From contig CANNIZ010000013.1 of NCBI GenBank assembly GCA_947505245.1, positions 1 through 64,000 of the forward strand: a DNA stretch of 64,000 bases. The letters are read 5' to 3'. Positions 54,980 to 63,964 of the stretch are shown here, piece after piece (within the stretch, counting starts at the first letter, position 1; each line of letters begins with the position of its first letter). The position numbers and the translations under genes were made by a program. Under the pieces are notes generated by a model. It was not told the origin of the DNA. It did no database searches and was given only the letters and a program-made list of their open reading frames with translations. Origin of the DNA: Pseudomonadota bacterium (GTDB lineage Bacteria > Myxococcota_A > UBA796 > GCA-2862545).

Positions 54980-55965
54980 CAGCGCTTCTCCACCACCACT
55001 GCGTCGGCGTCGGGCGCCTTGTCGGCCCAGGCCGCCACGCCAGCGGCGCCGCCCTGCTTGAACTGCGCGTCGACGTCTGCGATCACGGCCGCCGTCTGCT
55101 GGTCGAACACCGCGACGAACACTTCCTTGCCGGGCGTGGCGTCCAGCGTCACCGAGGCGTTCAGCGCGACGATCGCGGAATCCGAACCCTCGATCGGTGT
55201 GGAGCCCGCCCCGGAAGCGGGAACCCAGGTGCTGACGACGCCCGCCGAGTCGACCGACACGATCACGACGCTGTGGTGCGCTCCGGGCGCGACCGCGAAC
55301 CCGACGGTCGCCCCGGCGGCGAGCGGCTTGCCGTCGTACGCGCGCATGGTCCCGCCGTCGAGCACGCGAACCTCCAGATCGGCCGCGCCGCGGGTGCGAA
55401 TGCCGGGGCCGTCTTCGTTGGTGCCGGAGAGCCCCACACCCACGGCGATCAACGCCGCAGCTGCGACCGCGGCGAGCGGCGCCAGGAACATCCACATCGG
55501 GCGGTTGGCCGGAGCGGCGGCCGTAGGCGCTCGCCCTTCAGACGAGCCACGGCGCGCTTCATCGAGGCCCGGATTGGTGCCCTCGATCGAGCCCTGTTGT
55601 GCGGGCTCCGCCGAGCGCTCGTCCGCGAACGGCTGCGTGGAACGGTCGAGGTCGTCGCGTACGAGCGCGGCGAGATCGACCCCGTCGAGCACACCGGGGG
55701 GGAACGTCTCCATTCCGCTGGACTGCTGGCGCTCACCGCCGATGCCGCCAGCCCGAGCGCGCAGCAGCATCGCGTCGAACGGGCGCACGTTCTTCTTCGC
55801 GTTGCGCAGCTCGTCGAGGTGCGCCACCGCGTACGCGTTCTTCGCGATCCACTGCTGCACCACGGAGCGCTCGCCGCCCGTCAGCTCGCCGGCCGCGAAG
55901 CGATCAAGCTGGAGCCGGCTCGGGCGAGCGGCGTCGTCGGCGAATGGATCGAAGTCGGGTTTCAT
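54979..55965 (-). CDS. Putative anti-sigma factor, single-pass membrane protein
   Basis: This is a 328-residue protein with an acidic N-terminal cytoplasmic region (RLQLDRFAAGELTGGERSVVQQWI), similar in layout to anti-sigma domains, one membrane helix at about 157-179, and a C-terminal beta-rich extracytoplasmic domain that resembles DUF4384-type modules. The ATG overlaps the sigma factor stop (ATGA), the usual arrangement of a sigma/anti-sigma pair. It lacks an HxxxCxxC zinc motif. Confidence 0.8.
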   Translation of the reverse strand: MKPDFDPFADDAARPSRLQLDRFAAGELTGGERSVVQQWIAKNAYAVAHLDELRNAKKNVRPFDAMLLRARAGGIGGERQQSSGMETFPPGVLDGVDLAALVRDDLDRSTQPFADERSAEPAQQGSIEGTNPGLDEARRGSSEGRAPTAAAPANRPMWMFLAPLAAVAAAALIAVGVGLSGTNEDGPGIRTRGAADLEVRVLDGGTMRAYDGKPLAAGATVGFAVAPGAHHSVVIVSVDSAGVVSTWVPASGAGSTPIEGSDSAIVALNASVTLDATPGKEVFVAVFDQQTAAVIADVDAQFKQGGAAGVAAWADKAPDADAVVVEKR

Positions 55966-56474
55966 GAGACGCCTCCCTCTGGATCGGAGACCTTCATCTC
56001 TGAGCGAGCGAGCGTGAGGAAGTCCTCGATCCGCTTGCGCACCGTGGGTACGGACAACCCGACAAGCTCGGCGACTTCCTGGCGCGTGCACTCGTCGAAG
56101 AACGTGTGCACGATGATGGACCGGGTCTCCTCGTCGACCTGCTCGAGGAGCACGAGCACGCGCGCCTCGTCGAGCTTTCCGGTGTTGGCGGCTGCGGTCG
56201 CTTCGAACTCGTGTTTGTTCACATCGAGCTTGTTGCGCCGGCCGTTGCCGTTGCGGAGCTGGTTCAAGCAGTAGTTGGTGGAGATCTTGTACATCCAGGT
56301 CAGCGGACTCGCGTTGCCCTGGAACTCGTCGTGGTGCCGAATCACCCGCGCGAAGGTCTCCTGGACCGCGTCGTGCGCGTCCTCCTGGTTGCGCAGGATG
56401 GACAGGCAGCGGCGGTACACGATGTGCGCGTAGCGATCGTACAGAGCGGCGAGTTCCTGGTCGTTTATGGTCAT
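55962..56474 (-). CDS. ECF-type RNA polymerase sigma factor
   Basis: This is a 170-residue protein. Region 2 (LYDRYAHIVYRRCLSILRNQEDAHDAVQETFARVIRH) and region 4 (EVAELVGLSVPTVRKRIEDFL) are clear and the linker is short. It directs transcription to specific promoters, probably including its own operon. The start used is ATG at 56474; an upstream extension to 56522 adds an unlikely leader. It is divergent from the methyltransferase gene over 128 bases. Confidence 0.93.
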   Translation of the reverse strand: MTINDQELAALYDRYAHIVYRRCLSILRNQEDAHDAVQETFARVIRHHDEFQGNASPLTWMYKISTNYCLNQLRNGNGRRNKLDVNKHEFEATAAANTGKLDEARVLVLLEQVDEETRSIIVHTFFDECTRQEVAELVGLSVPTVRKRIEDFLTLARSEMKVSDPEGGVS

Positions 56475-56602
56475 CCGGATCCCGTGAGGGTCCGCTCGTA
56501 TTGACCCGCGAGCGGCAAACAAGTGAAAAGCGCAGTCGATCTTACAGCGTGCGCGCGGATCGCGCGACCTCGTTACGGTGCTCTGTACGATGGAGGCGAG
56601 GC

Positions 56603-57763
56603 GTGCGTACGATTGGTCCGCGAAAGACGGCAGGCAAGACCGCGACGGGGCGCGTCGTCCTCGGCGACAAGCGCGTCGGCGCCATCCTGGCCGAGGCCCT
56701 CGAGGTGCGTGAGGAGGTCGACCGCTACACCCACGGCTTCCATACGTGGCCGGCAGGCCTCCACCCGGACGCCGCGCGAATGCTGATCGACGCGTTCCCG
56801 GGCAAGTCCGTGGGCGATCCGTTCATGGGCGGAGGCACGATCCTGGTCGAGGCGATGGCGGCCGGCCGGTTCGCCTTCGGCCGCGACGTGTCGCGCGTGT
56901 CGTTGCGGATCGCGAAGGCGCGCACGTCCACGGCTGGGGAAGACGTCCTCACCAAGATGCGCAGCACCGCCCGGAAGCTCGCCGCCGAGGCGCCGCAGGC
57001 CAAGGAGCTGCCTCCTGACGAGATCCTGCGCTCAATCCAGGCCTGGTACGAGCCGCACGTGCTGACCGAGCTCGAACACATCCGCCGCGGCGTGTTCGCC
57101 TCCGAGGGTCCTGAGCGGCCGCTGCTCGAGGCCGTGTTCTCGTCCTTGCTCGTGAAGGCGAGCTTCCGCAAGTCGGACACGTCGGCCAAGCGTGAGCCGT
57201 ACCACCGCCCGATCGGCACCACGGCGGTGCTGTTCCACAAGAAGGCCCGCGAGCTCGGGCGTCGGATCGCGGCGCTCCGCGAGGCTGTGCCGCCCAACAC
57301 CCCCGCGCCCGATGTTGCCCGGATGGACGCGCGCCGCTGGACGACGCCGTCACCCCTGGACCTCGTCGTCACGTCTCCGCCCTATCCGTCCACTTACGAC
57401 TACCTGCCGCTGCAGCACCTCCGCCGCATCTGGTTCGGTGAGGTCGAAGAAGACGCGGCAGAGATCGGTCCCCGGCGCGACTGGCGCGAGGGGGCGCGCG
57501 GCGCGGTCAGCAAGTGGCGCAACGACACCGAGCTTTGGACGGCGGCCGTCGCGAAGTCGCTCACGCGCGACGGGCACCTGGTCGTGGTCATCGGCGACGG
57601 GCTCACCCCGGCGGGCTCGATCGACACGTCGGATGCGACGGAGAAGGCGGCGGCGGCGGCGGGGATGACGTCCGTTGCGCGCGCGAGCGTCGAGCGAGCC
57701 GATCCAGGCCGCGACACGACGCGGTGGGAGCACATCTTCGCGTTCAAGAACGCGCGGAGCTGA
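56603..57763 (+). CDS. Orphan amino-type DNA methyltransferase-like protein
   Basis: This is a 386-residue protein with the two motifs of N4/N6 amino-methyltransferases: SAM loop GDPFMGGGTILVEAM and catalytic TSPPYPSTYDYL, followed by QHLRRIWF. The order (SAM loop before SPPY) places it in the class seen with TRM11-like and D12-like enzymes. No restriction endonuclease or specificity partner is adjacent, so it is an orphan; a tRNA or other RNA substrate cannot be excluded. The start is GTG with GGAGGCGAGGC upstream. Confidence 0.8.
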   Translation: MRTIGPRKTAGKTATGRVVLGDKRVGAILAEALEVREEVDRYTHGFHTWPAGLHPDAARMLIDAFPGKSVGDPFMGGGTILVEAMAAGRFAFGRDVSRVSLRIAKARTSTAGEDVLTKMRSTARKLAAEAPQAKELPPDEILRSIQAWYEPHVLTELEHIRRGVFASEGPERPLLEAVFSSLLVKASFRKSDTSAKREPYHRPIGTTAVLFHKKARELGRRIAALREAVPPNTPAPDVARMDARRWTTPSPLDLVVTSPPYPSTYDYLPLQHLRRIWFGEVEEDAAEIGPRRDWREGARGAVSKWRNDTELWTAAVAKSLTRDGHLVVVIGDGLTPAGSIDTSDATEKAAAAAGMTSVARASVERADPGRDTTRWEHIFAFKNARS

Positions 57764-57824
57764 CGCCCGGAGCGGAATAGGCGTTCGCCAATCGCTTCGG
57801 GTGGACCTCAAACGCCAGAAACAC

Positions 57825-57855
57825 AAAACCCTTCGGGGGTTGCCCGAAGGGTTTT
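57825..57855. terminator. Strong bidirectional rho-independent terminator
   Basis: A perfect 13-bp stem (AAAACCCTTCGGG / CCCGAAGGGTTTT) with a five-base loop lies between the convergent methyltransferase and tail-tube genes. The tract of A and T flanking the stem gives a U-tract on both strands, richest on the minus strand. Confidence 0.9.
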
Positions 57856-57907
57856 GCAGAATCCAGAGTGAAAGCGCTGACCAGAAGCCAGCGCGATCAC
57901 AGCGAGA

Positions 57908-58351
57908 TCAGGCGCGCTCGATCTTCTCGACGGCGAGCTCGACCTTTTCAATCGCCATGCCGGACTGGGTCGCGTCCATGTCGGGCACGTACCACTTGCA
58001 GGGCCACGCTTCGTAGAAGTTGTAGCGGCCGATTTCCGTTTCGCCATCCTGGTCGAGGATGATGATCGAACCCGAGCGGCGGTCAATCAGGCCGTCCTCG
58101 ATGTTCTTGCGCCACTGCCACAGGTCGTCCGTCGCGGTGTAGCCGCGCTCGAGCGTGATGTTGGCGTACGTGGTGCGACCGGGCTTCTTGCGGACAACCT
58201 TGTCGTTGCCCTGCTTGAACTCAACGATTTCCGTCTCGGAGTCCATGCCGCTCAGCGACTTGAAACCACCAACGATCGTCTTGGAGTCGCCGGTGATGCC
58301 AGCAATCTCGAGGAGGAAGTTATAGTTGCCAAAGAGTTCTTCGGTAGGCAT
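57908..58351 (-). CDS. Contractile-tail tube protein (T4 gp19-like)
   Basis: This is a 147-residue protein of the phage-tail/gp19 family found in extracellular contractile injection systems and phage tails. Visible are the N-terminal FGNYNFLLEIAGI, the central GNDKVVRKKPGRTTYANITLERGYTATDDLWQW, and the C-terminal YEAWPCKWYVPDMDATQSGMAIEKVELAVEKIERA. Six or more such subunits form the inner tube. No sheath, baseplate, spike or ATPase gene lies nearby in the window, so it is a solitary copy, with its own strong terminator downstream and a 160-base leader region upstream. Confidence 0.93.
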   Translation of the reverse strand: MPTEELFGNYNFLLEIAGITGDSKTIVGGFKSLSGMDSETEIVEFKQGNDKVVRKKPGRTTYANITLERGYTATDDLWQWRKNIEDGLIDRRSGSIIILDQDGETEIGRYNFYEAWPCKWYVPDMDATQSGMAIEKVELAVEKIERA

Positions 58352-58464
58352 AGTCGAACCTCGTCACGCTCGGGTTTTCCGGAACGGCGGCCCGTCACGG
58401 ATACGGACTCTGGAAGCTGTTGAGCCTAATGGCTTGCCGCGCTTGCCAGGCCGGAGTCACAAAG

Positions 58465-58487
58465 CCGAGAGGGGTGAACCCGCTCGG
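58465..58487 (-). terminator. Candidate terminator of the cyclase operon
   Basis: CCGAG...CTCGG encloses GGGT/ACCC, giving an imperfect stem of nine pairs. Read on the minus strand it is followed by CTTTGTG, a weak U-tract, 25 bases after the stop of the cyclase at 58512. Confidence 0.45.
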
Positions 58488-58511
58488 TGAATAAACAGTA
58501 CATGTGGTGTC

Positions 58512-60020
58512 TCAGGCCGTCAATGGTCTCCATCGAATTTCTGAGACGGCCACCGCGATCGCGCGCCCTTTGACGACTTGATCGCCTTTTGATTCAGCGA
58601 GGATCTTTAGATCCGAAGGGACGCGATCGAGGGTCGCGCTGGTCGCGAGGATGTCAGTCCCGAGAAGATCGTTCAGGTTCTCGACGCGGGAGGCGACGTT
58701 TACGGCGTCGCCGATGACGGCGTACTTCATTCGGCTGTGGCCGCCCATGTTGCCGGCGACGACGCGTCCCGTGTGCACTCCGATTCGCGCGCGGACGTGG
58801 CCCGCGCCGGCCTGTTGCCAGTCCTCGTCGAGCGCTGCGATCCGCTGGCGGAGCTCGATCGCCGCGCGGATAGCGTGTTCGGCGTGATTCGGATCTTCTT
58901 CGGGGGCGCCGAATACGGCGAGGACGGCGTCGCCGAGGAATTCGACGACCATTCCGCGGTGCTTGTCGACGACCTCGTGGGTGGCGCCGATGTACGCGTT
59001 GATCAGCTGCAGGACGACGGGTGCGTCGACCTGACCGCCGACGGGTGCCGTTCCGCGTAGATCGCAGAACAACACGGTGACGACGACCTCTTCGCCGCCG
59101 AGGCGCGTCGCGTCTTTGTCGCCGAGCAGGCGCTTGGCGAGCTTGTCCGAAAGATAGCGGCCGAACGTGTCGCGAAAGTATTCGCGCTCTTCAAGGCCAG
59201 CGGCCATGTCGTCGAGGTGGCGGGCGAGGATCCCGAATTCGTCGCGACGATCGAGGCCGGCGCGCGCTTCGAGACGGCCAGCGGTGATGGACGTGGTCGC
59301 TTGGAGGATGCGCATCATCGGATCGCGCAGGGCCGCGCCGGCGAGCCTCGCGACGACAGCGAGGAGGACGGCGGTGAACGCGAACAGCCCGAACGCGCCG
59401 AGCTTGATCTCGCGCTGCATGGCTTCGACGCGGGACCCGGCCATGTCGACGCCGATGACACCCACGACCTGTCCGCTCGCGTCGCGCACGGGCGCATACC
59501 CCGAGATCGTGGGGCCCCAGGCGTCCGAGTAGATGCGGTTCGTGACCTGGGGTCGGGTGAACGCGTCGAGCAGGCCGTCGGCCTGGTTCGCGTTGTAGTG
59601 ATCGCCAGGTGTGGCGGCGGCACCGCGATCTGCGGCCGTCCAGTCGCACATGAATTCGAGGGTCGAGGCGTCGGCGCCAGCCAGATGCCGCACCATGTAG
59701 ATGCTCGCGACGTCGCCCTGGGACGAGGCGATGCCGGCGAACGTCTGCTTGTACGGGGCGCAGCGCTCGACGCTCGGCGCGCCGACCCAGCCGGCGGGAT
59801 CGAGTGTGTACGACATCGCGATCGCGCCATCACGCAGGCGGATCTGGAGCGAGTCCGTCTCGCGGGCGACGGCGCGCTGGTACCAGAGTGCGATCGCGAC
59901 GCCTGCGACGAGCAGCATCGGCAGGCCGAACAGCGCCGTTACCACGACGTGAAACCTGCGCCAGATCGACAGGTCGTCGAGGTCGCTCGCGTTCATTTCG
60001 AGGCCGGTGGGTGCGCTCAC
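58512..60020 (-). CDS. Membrane adenylate/guanylate cyclase, class III (copy A)
   Basis: This is a 502-residue protein. Membrane helices at about 27-47 and 207-229 enclose a Cache-like sensor, followed by HAMP (about 230-285), the linker FRDTFGRYLSDKLAKRLLG, and a class III cyclase domain with both metal-binding aspartates: Asp320 in VLFCDLRG and Asp364 in FLGDAVLAVFGAP, plus MKYAVIGDAVNVASRVE. The domain looks active and makes cAMP or cGMP. The start is GTG in a GTGA overlap with copy B, so it is translated after it. Confidence 0.94.
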   Translation of the reverse strand: MSAPTGLEMNASDLDDLSIWRRFHVVVTALFGLPMLLVAGVAIALWYQRAVARETDSLQIRLRDGAIAMSYTLDPAGWVGAPSVERCAPYKQTFAGIASSQGDVASIYMVRHLAGADASTLEFMCDWTAADRGAAATPGDHYNANQADGLLDAFTRPQVTNRIYSDAWGPTISGYAPVRDASGQVVGVIGVDMAGSRVEAMQREIKLGAFGLFAFTAVLLAVVARLAGAALRDPMMRILQATTSITAGRLEARAGLDRRDEFGILARHLDDMAAGLEEREYFRDTFGRYLSDKLAKRLLGDKDATRLGGEEVVVTVLFCDLRGTAPVGGQVDAPVVLQLINAYIGATHEVVDKHRGMVVEFLGDAVLAVFGAPEEDPNHAEHAIRAAIELRQRIAALDEDWQQAGAGHVRARIGVHTGRVVAGNMGGHSRMKYAVIGDAVNVASRVENLNDLLGTDILATSATLDRVPSDLKILAESKGDQVVKGRAIAVAVSEIRWRPLTA

Positions 60021-61537
60021 GTGGGGCTCACCGAGAACACTTCCACCGGCAGCGCACGATCTTTGATGGGGTGCGTGCCCTTCGTCAGCAGCTTCGCAGC
60101 GATCGCGTCCGGCAGCTTGGTGCGCGTGGCGGCGGTGACGAGGATGTCCGTGTCCGTCTGGTTGTTCAGCGCCTCGACGCGCGTGGCGACGTTCACGGCG
60201 TCGCCGATCACGGCGTACTTCATGCGGCGAAAGCCGCCCATGTTGCCCGCGACGACGTTGCCGGTATGCACGCCGATTCGCGCTCGGAGGCGCTCGACGC
60301 CCGCCTGCTTCCACAACGCGGCGAGTCCGGTCTGGTCCCATTGGGCGTTCAGCACGTCGAGTCGTCGCTGCATGGCGAGCGCGCATTGAACCGCGTGTTC
60401 GGGGTGGAGCGGATCGTCTTCGGGCGCGCCGAACACTGCAAGGATCGCGTCGCCGAGGAACTCGATCACCACGCCGTGGTGCTCGTCGACGACCTTGCCC
60501 ATCTCGCCCATGTATTCGTTGAGGACGGTGATGACCTGGGTAGGCGACAGTCGCTCGCTGATCGTCGAGTACGAGCGAAGGTCCGCGAACAGGATCGTGA
60601 CCTCGATCTCCTCGCCCCCGAGCTGGGTGGCGGTGGGGTCGCCGAGGAGCTTCTTTGCGAGGCGCTCGGACATGTAGCGGCCGAAGGTGTCGCGGATGAA
60701 TTCGCGCTCCTTCAAGCCGGCCGCCATGCCGTCGAAGTGGCGCCCGAGGATCCCGAATTCATCGGCGCGGTTGAGGCCGGACCGCGCGTCCAATCGGCCC
60801 TCGGTGATCGCCTGGGTGGTGGCGAGGATCCGCACCAACGGCTCCCGAATGCTCCAGGCGACGATCTGCGCGAGGCCGAACAACACGATCAACGCGGCGG
60901 CGTACACGAGCATTGTGGCGACGAGGACCTCGCGCTTCACGGCGTCCACGCGCCACCCGGCGATGTCCACGCCGACGACGGCGATGGAGGCGCCGTGGGA
61001 GCGGATCGGCGCGTACGCAGAGAGGGTGGGGCCCCACTCGTCGACGAAGATCTCGTCTTCGACCTGCGGGCCGTCGAACGCCGCCGCCATCTTTGGCGCC
61101 TGCTCGACTTCGTACAGCTGGCCCGGCGTCGCGTGTTCTCCGGTGGCGACCCAATCGACGACGAACTCGAGTTGAGCCGGGTCGGGGGTGCGGCGCGCGA
61201 TGTAGATGCTCGAAATGTCGTCTTCTTCGCGCGCGATCTTGCCGAGCAAGTCACGAACGGGACCGGCGCGCTCCTCGCTCGGGTCACCGACGATCAGCTC
61301 GGGGTCGAGGGTGCCGGCGAGGGCGGTGGACATGCCGAGCAGGCGCGCCTGGAGCGCGCGGGTCTCGATGTCGACGCCGCGCACGTAGAAATAGGCGCAC
61401 ATCGTGGTGAGGACCGCGACGATCGGGATGCCATACAGGGCGGTGATGGCGACGTGAAACCGCTGCCAGATGCGCAGGCGTCGGAGCTCGTCTTCGTGGC
61501 TGGCCGTGACCTTGGGCGCGGCGATCGGTGCGGACAT
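60017..61537 (-). CDS. Membrane adenylate/guanylate cyclase, class III (copy B)
   Basis: This is a 506-residue protein with the same architecture as copy A: helices at about 30-53 and 205-228, Cache-like sensor, HAMP, linker IRDTFGRYMSERLAKKLLGD and cyclase domain with Asp319 in ILFADLRSYS and Asp363 in FLGDAILAVFGAP. The two are tandem duplicates with diverged sensor regions, so they may answer to different ligands. The ATG lies 14 bases downstream of thrC. Confidence 0.94.
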   Translation of the reverse strand: MSAPIAAPKVTASHEDELRRLRIWQRFHVAITALYGIPIVAVLTTMCAYFYVRGVDIETRALQARLLGMSTALAGTLDPELIVGDPSEERAGPVRDLLGKIAREEDDISSIYIARRTPDPAQLEFVVDWVATGEHATPGQLYEVEQAPKMAAAFDGPQVEDEIFVDEWGPTLSAYAPIRSHGASIAVVGVDIAGWRVDAVKREVLVATMLVYAAALIVLFGLAQIVAWSIREPLVRILATTQAITEGRLDARSGLNRADEFGILGRHFDGMAAGLKEREFIRDTFGRYMSERLAKKLLGDPTATQLGGEEIEVTILFADLRSYSTISERLSPTQVITVLNEYMGEMGKVVDEHHGVVIEFLGDAILAVFGAPEDDPLHPEHAVQCALAMQRRLDVLNAQWDQTGLAALWKQAGVERLRARIGVHTGNVVAGNMGGFRRMKYAVIGDAVNVATRVEALNNQTDTDILVTAATRTKLPDAIAAKLLTKGTHPIKDRALPVEVFSVSPT

Positions 61538-61551
61538 CGGCGGATGCTACA

Positions 61552-62808
61552 TCAGATGGCCGAGAACAGGCTTCGGGCGTTCGCGGCGAGGGGCTCGGAG
61601 AGCACCGGGAGGTCGGCGCGCTCCGCGAGCGACGTCGGGATCGACGGCCTGAAGCCGACGGTGGCCTCGACGACCTCCAGGAACTTTGCGGGGTGGGCGG
61701 TAGCGAGGAACACGCCATGTTCGCCATCTTCGAGGACGTGGCGAAGGATCGCGGCCGCGACGGCGCCGTGGGGGTCGAGCAGGTAGCGCTCCGTCGCCCA
61801 GGTCGCGCGCAGCTCGGTTGCGATGCCTTCGTTGGACAGGGAGCCCCAGCGCAGCTCGCGTCGCATGGCGTCGCGGTCGTCTGCGAACAGCCAGCGGATG
61901 CGCTCGAAATTGCTCGGCGCACCGACGTCCATCGCGTTGGCCGGCGTGGTGACCGACTCGCGCGGCGCGTACGGGGCGCCGTCGAGGTAGTCAGGCACGG
62001 TGGAATTTGCGTTCGTGGCGACGACGAGGTTCTTTATCGGCGCGCCCTGGCGGCGGGCGATGATGCCCGCGCACACGTTGCCGAAGTTGCCCGAGGGCAC
62101 GGCGACGACGGCGTCTGGCCGTCGGGCTGCGGCCTCCCAATAGTAGGTGGTCTGCGCGACGAGGCGGGCGACGTGGATGCTGTTGGCGGAGACGAGGCCG
62201 TGTTTGGCGCGGAGTTCGGCGTCGTCGAAGCACGCCTTCACCATCATCTGGCAATCATCGAACGACCCGTCGACCGCGTAGGTGCGCACGTTGTCGCCTA
62301 GCGTGCAGAACTGCTTCTCTTGCAGGGGCGAGATGCGGCCCTTCGGGTACAGCACGACGACGCGAAACCCGGGGAGACGCCAGAACGCGTGGGCGACGGC
62401 GGCGCCGGTGTCTCCGCTGGTGGCGGTGAGCACGAGCCGCTCGCGCTCGCCGCCGAAGGCCGCGAGGATCCGCGCGAGGAAGCGAGCGCCGAAGTCCTTG
62501 AACGCGAGCGTGGGGCCGTGAAACAGCTCGAGGGCGTCGATGCGATCGGTGACGCGGACGAGCGGCACCGGGAAGTCGAGCGCGCTGCGCGTCGCCTGCT
62601 CGACCTGATCGGGGTCGACGTCGTCGAGCAGCGACTGCAGGATTCGCACGCTGCGATCGACGAACGGCATCGGCAGCAGCGCGTCTGCGTCGAGCCGGGG
62701 GAGCGACGCGGGCACGTACAGACCGCCGCCTGGCGCCATGCTGCGCGCGGCAGCTTCGGCGAAGGTGGCGTGGTGGCGCGGATCACGGGTGGAGGTCCAG
62801 ACAGGCAT
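61552..62808 (-). CDS. thrC: Threonine synthase
   Basis: This is a 418-residue PLP enzyme that converts O-phosphohomoserine to threonine. Visible motifs are GGLYVPASLP, the Schiff-base lysine in TLAFKDFGARF, TSGDTGAA, the phosphate-binding GNFGNVCAG, and a C-terminal block GVFLATAHPAKF. The length and order suit the bacterial class. It is divergent from the lipoprotein at 62872 over 63 bases and upstream of the two cyclase genes in the same direction. Confidence 0.95.
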   Translation of the reverse strand: MPVWTSTRDPRHHATFAEAAARSMAPGGGLYVPASLPRLDADALLPMPFVDRSVRILQSLLDDVDPDQVEQATRSALDFPVPLVRVTDRIDALELFHGPTLAFKDFGARFLARILAAFGGERERLVLTATSGDTGAAVAHAFWRLPGFRVVVLYPKGRISPLQEKQFCTLGDNVRTYAVDGSFDDCQMMVKACFDDAELRAKHGLVSANSIHVARLVAQTTYYWEAAARRPDAVVAVPSGNFGNVCAGIIARRQGAPIKNLVVATNANSTVPDYLDGAPYAPRESVTTPANAMDVGAPSNFERIRWLFADDRDAMRRELRWGSLSNEGIATELRATWATERYLLDPHGAVAAAILRHVLEDGEHGVFLATAHPAKFLEVVEATVGFRPSIPTSLAERADLPVLSEPLAANARSLFSAI

Positions 62809-62871
62809 GGGCCTAGCCTACCCTGGGGAGCCTTAGGGTGTTCAGCGGTCTCGCCGTGCTACCTGGGCGGC

Positions 62872-63954
62872 ATGCGCTCTGCAGCCTTCGTCGTCCTGGT
62901 CGCCGCCTGCTCCGGTCCCGCTGACACGGCTGAGACCGGTGACTCCGCCGTCGACACCTCCGACACCTCGCCGCCATGTGCGCCCGAGGGCGCTTGGGAC
63001 TGCCCGATCGCGGTCGAAGCGTTCCCCTACAGCGACGCACGCGACACCACCGATGCGCCCGAGAGCGTGGTGGACGCGTATGCGTGCGCGCCTGCGACCG
63101 ACGAGTCCGGCGGCGAGTTCGTGTACCGCGTCGAGGTTCCCGCTGAAGGGGCGCTCGTGGTGCGGGTCGACGACGTGTCGGGCGATGATGTGGACGTCGA
63201 CGTGCACCTGCTCGAATCGGCGGACCCGGACACCTGCCGCGCGCGCGACAACCGCGAGACGTCGTGGATCGTCGAGCCCGGCACCTGGTACGTGGTCGTC
63301 GATACGTGGGCGCAGAACGGCACGGAATTTCCGGGCGCGTACGTGTTGGACATCTCGTTTGCCGCGGCTCCGACGGGCCGGTGCGCGTTCGCGCCGCGCG
63401 ACCTGCGGATGTTCTGGGACGACTGCGCGCCGGGCATCGATTGCGCCATGGACGGCGCGGACGTGCTGTTGCATACGCCCTCCGCGGGCCCTGTGGTGCA
63501 GGAGGCCCACCTCGTGACGGTGGCCGACGACTTCGGAGGCGGCTGGCCGACGTCGTTCACGGACCAGATCGACGCGCATTACGCGCTGTCCGAGGCGGCC
63601 ACAGGCTACGTCATGGATCGTGGGGAGCCGTGGGCGCCGTCGGGTGAAGGCGGCTCGGAATTCGGCCAGGGTGCGACCGGGGATCCGCTGCCGGTGCTGG
63701 ACGAGGCCTGGTACGTAAACATGTACTGGCGCGACAAGCCCGCCAAGGGGACGCGCATGCTGGTGTGGAACCCCGCGACCGGAGGCGTCGTCGTCGCGTC
63801 AGGGGGCTACGAGACGGGTCCGGGCGCGAACGACGCGATCGGCGGCGCGACGGAAGAGGTTCACGACGTGCTGGGCACCGGCCATCGCGATTCGCTCGTG
63901 ATCGGGTTCGCTGCAGACGCGTCGCTGCCGCTCGGCCCGATCGACTGCAACTGA
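62872..63954 (+). CDS. Lipoprotein with Thr/Asp-rich linker
   Basis: This is a 360-residue protein with a 12-residue signal peptide and lipobox (RSAAFVVLVAAC), followed by a flexible TAETGDSAVDTSDTSPPC linker of the sort common in Myxococcota surface lipoproteins. Two beta-rich segments follow, one of them like a pre-peptidase C-terminal domain (EFVYRVEVPAEGALVVRVDD...SWIVEPGTWYVVVDTW). The body contains four to six cysteines, probably as disulfides. The function is not known. Confidence 0.82.
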   Translation: MRSAAFVVLVAACSGPADTAETGDSAVDTSDTSPPCAPEGAWDCPIAVEAFPYSDARDTTDAPESVVDAYACAPATDESGGEFVYRVEVPAEGALVVRVDDVSGDDVDVDVHLLESADPDTCRARDNRETSWIVEPGTWYVVVDTWAQNGTEFPGAYVLDISFAAAPTGRCAFAPRDLRMFWDDCAPGIDCAMDGADVLLHTPSAGPVVQEAHLVTVADDFGGGWPTSFTDQIDAHYALSEAATGYVMDRGEPWAPSGEGGSEFGQGATGDPLPVLDEAWYVNMYWRDKPAKGTRMLVWNPATGGVVVASGGYETGPGANDAIGGATEEVHDVLGTGHRDSLVIGFAADASLPLGPIDCN

Positions 63955-63964
63955 GGGAGGCCCT

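Noticed and set aside
58352-58511. Sigma-54 promoter before the tail tube gene
   Set aside because: A TGGCAAG-like box exists on the minus strand, but the GC of the -12 element is displaced by two bases from the strict spacing.
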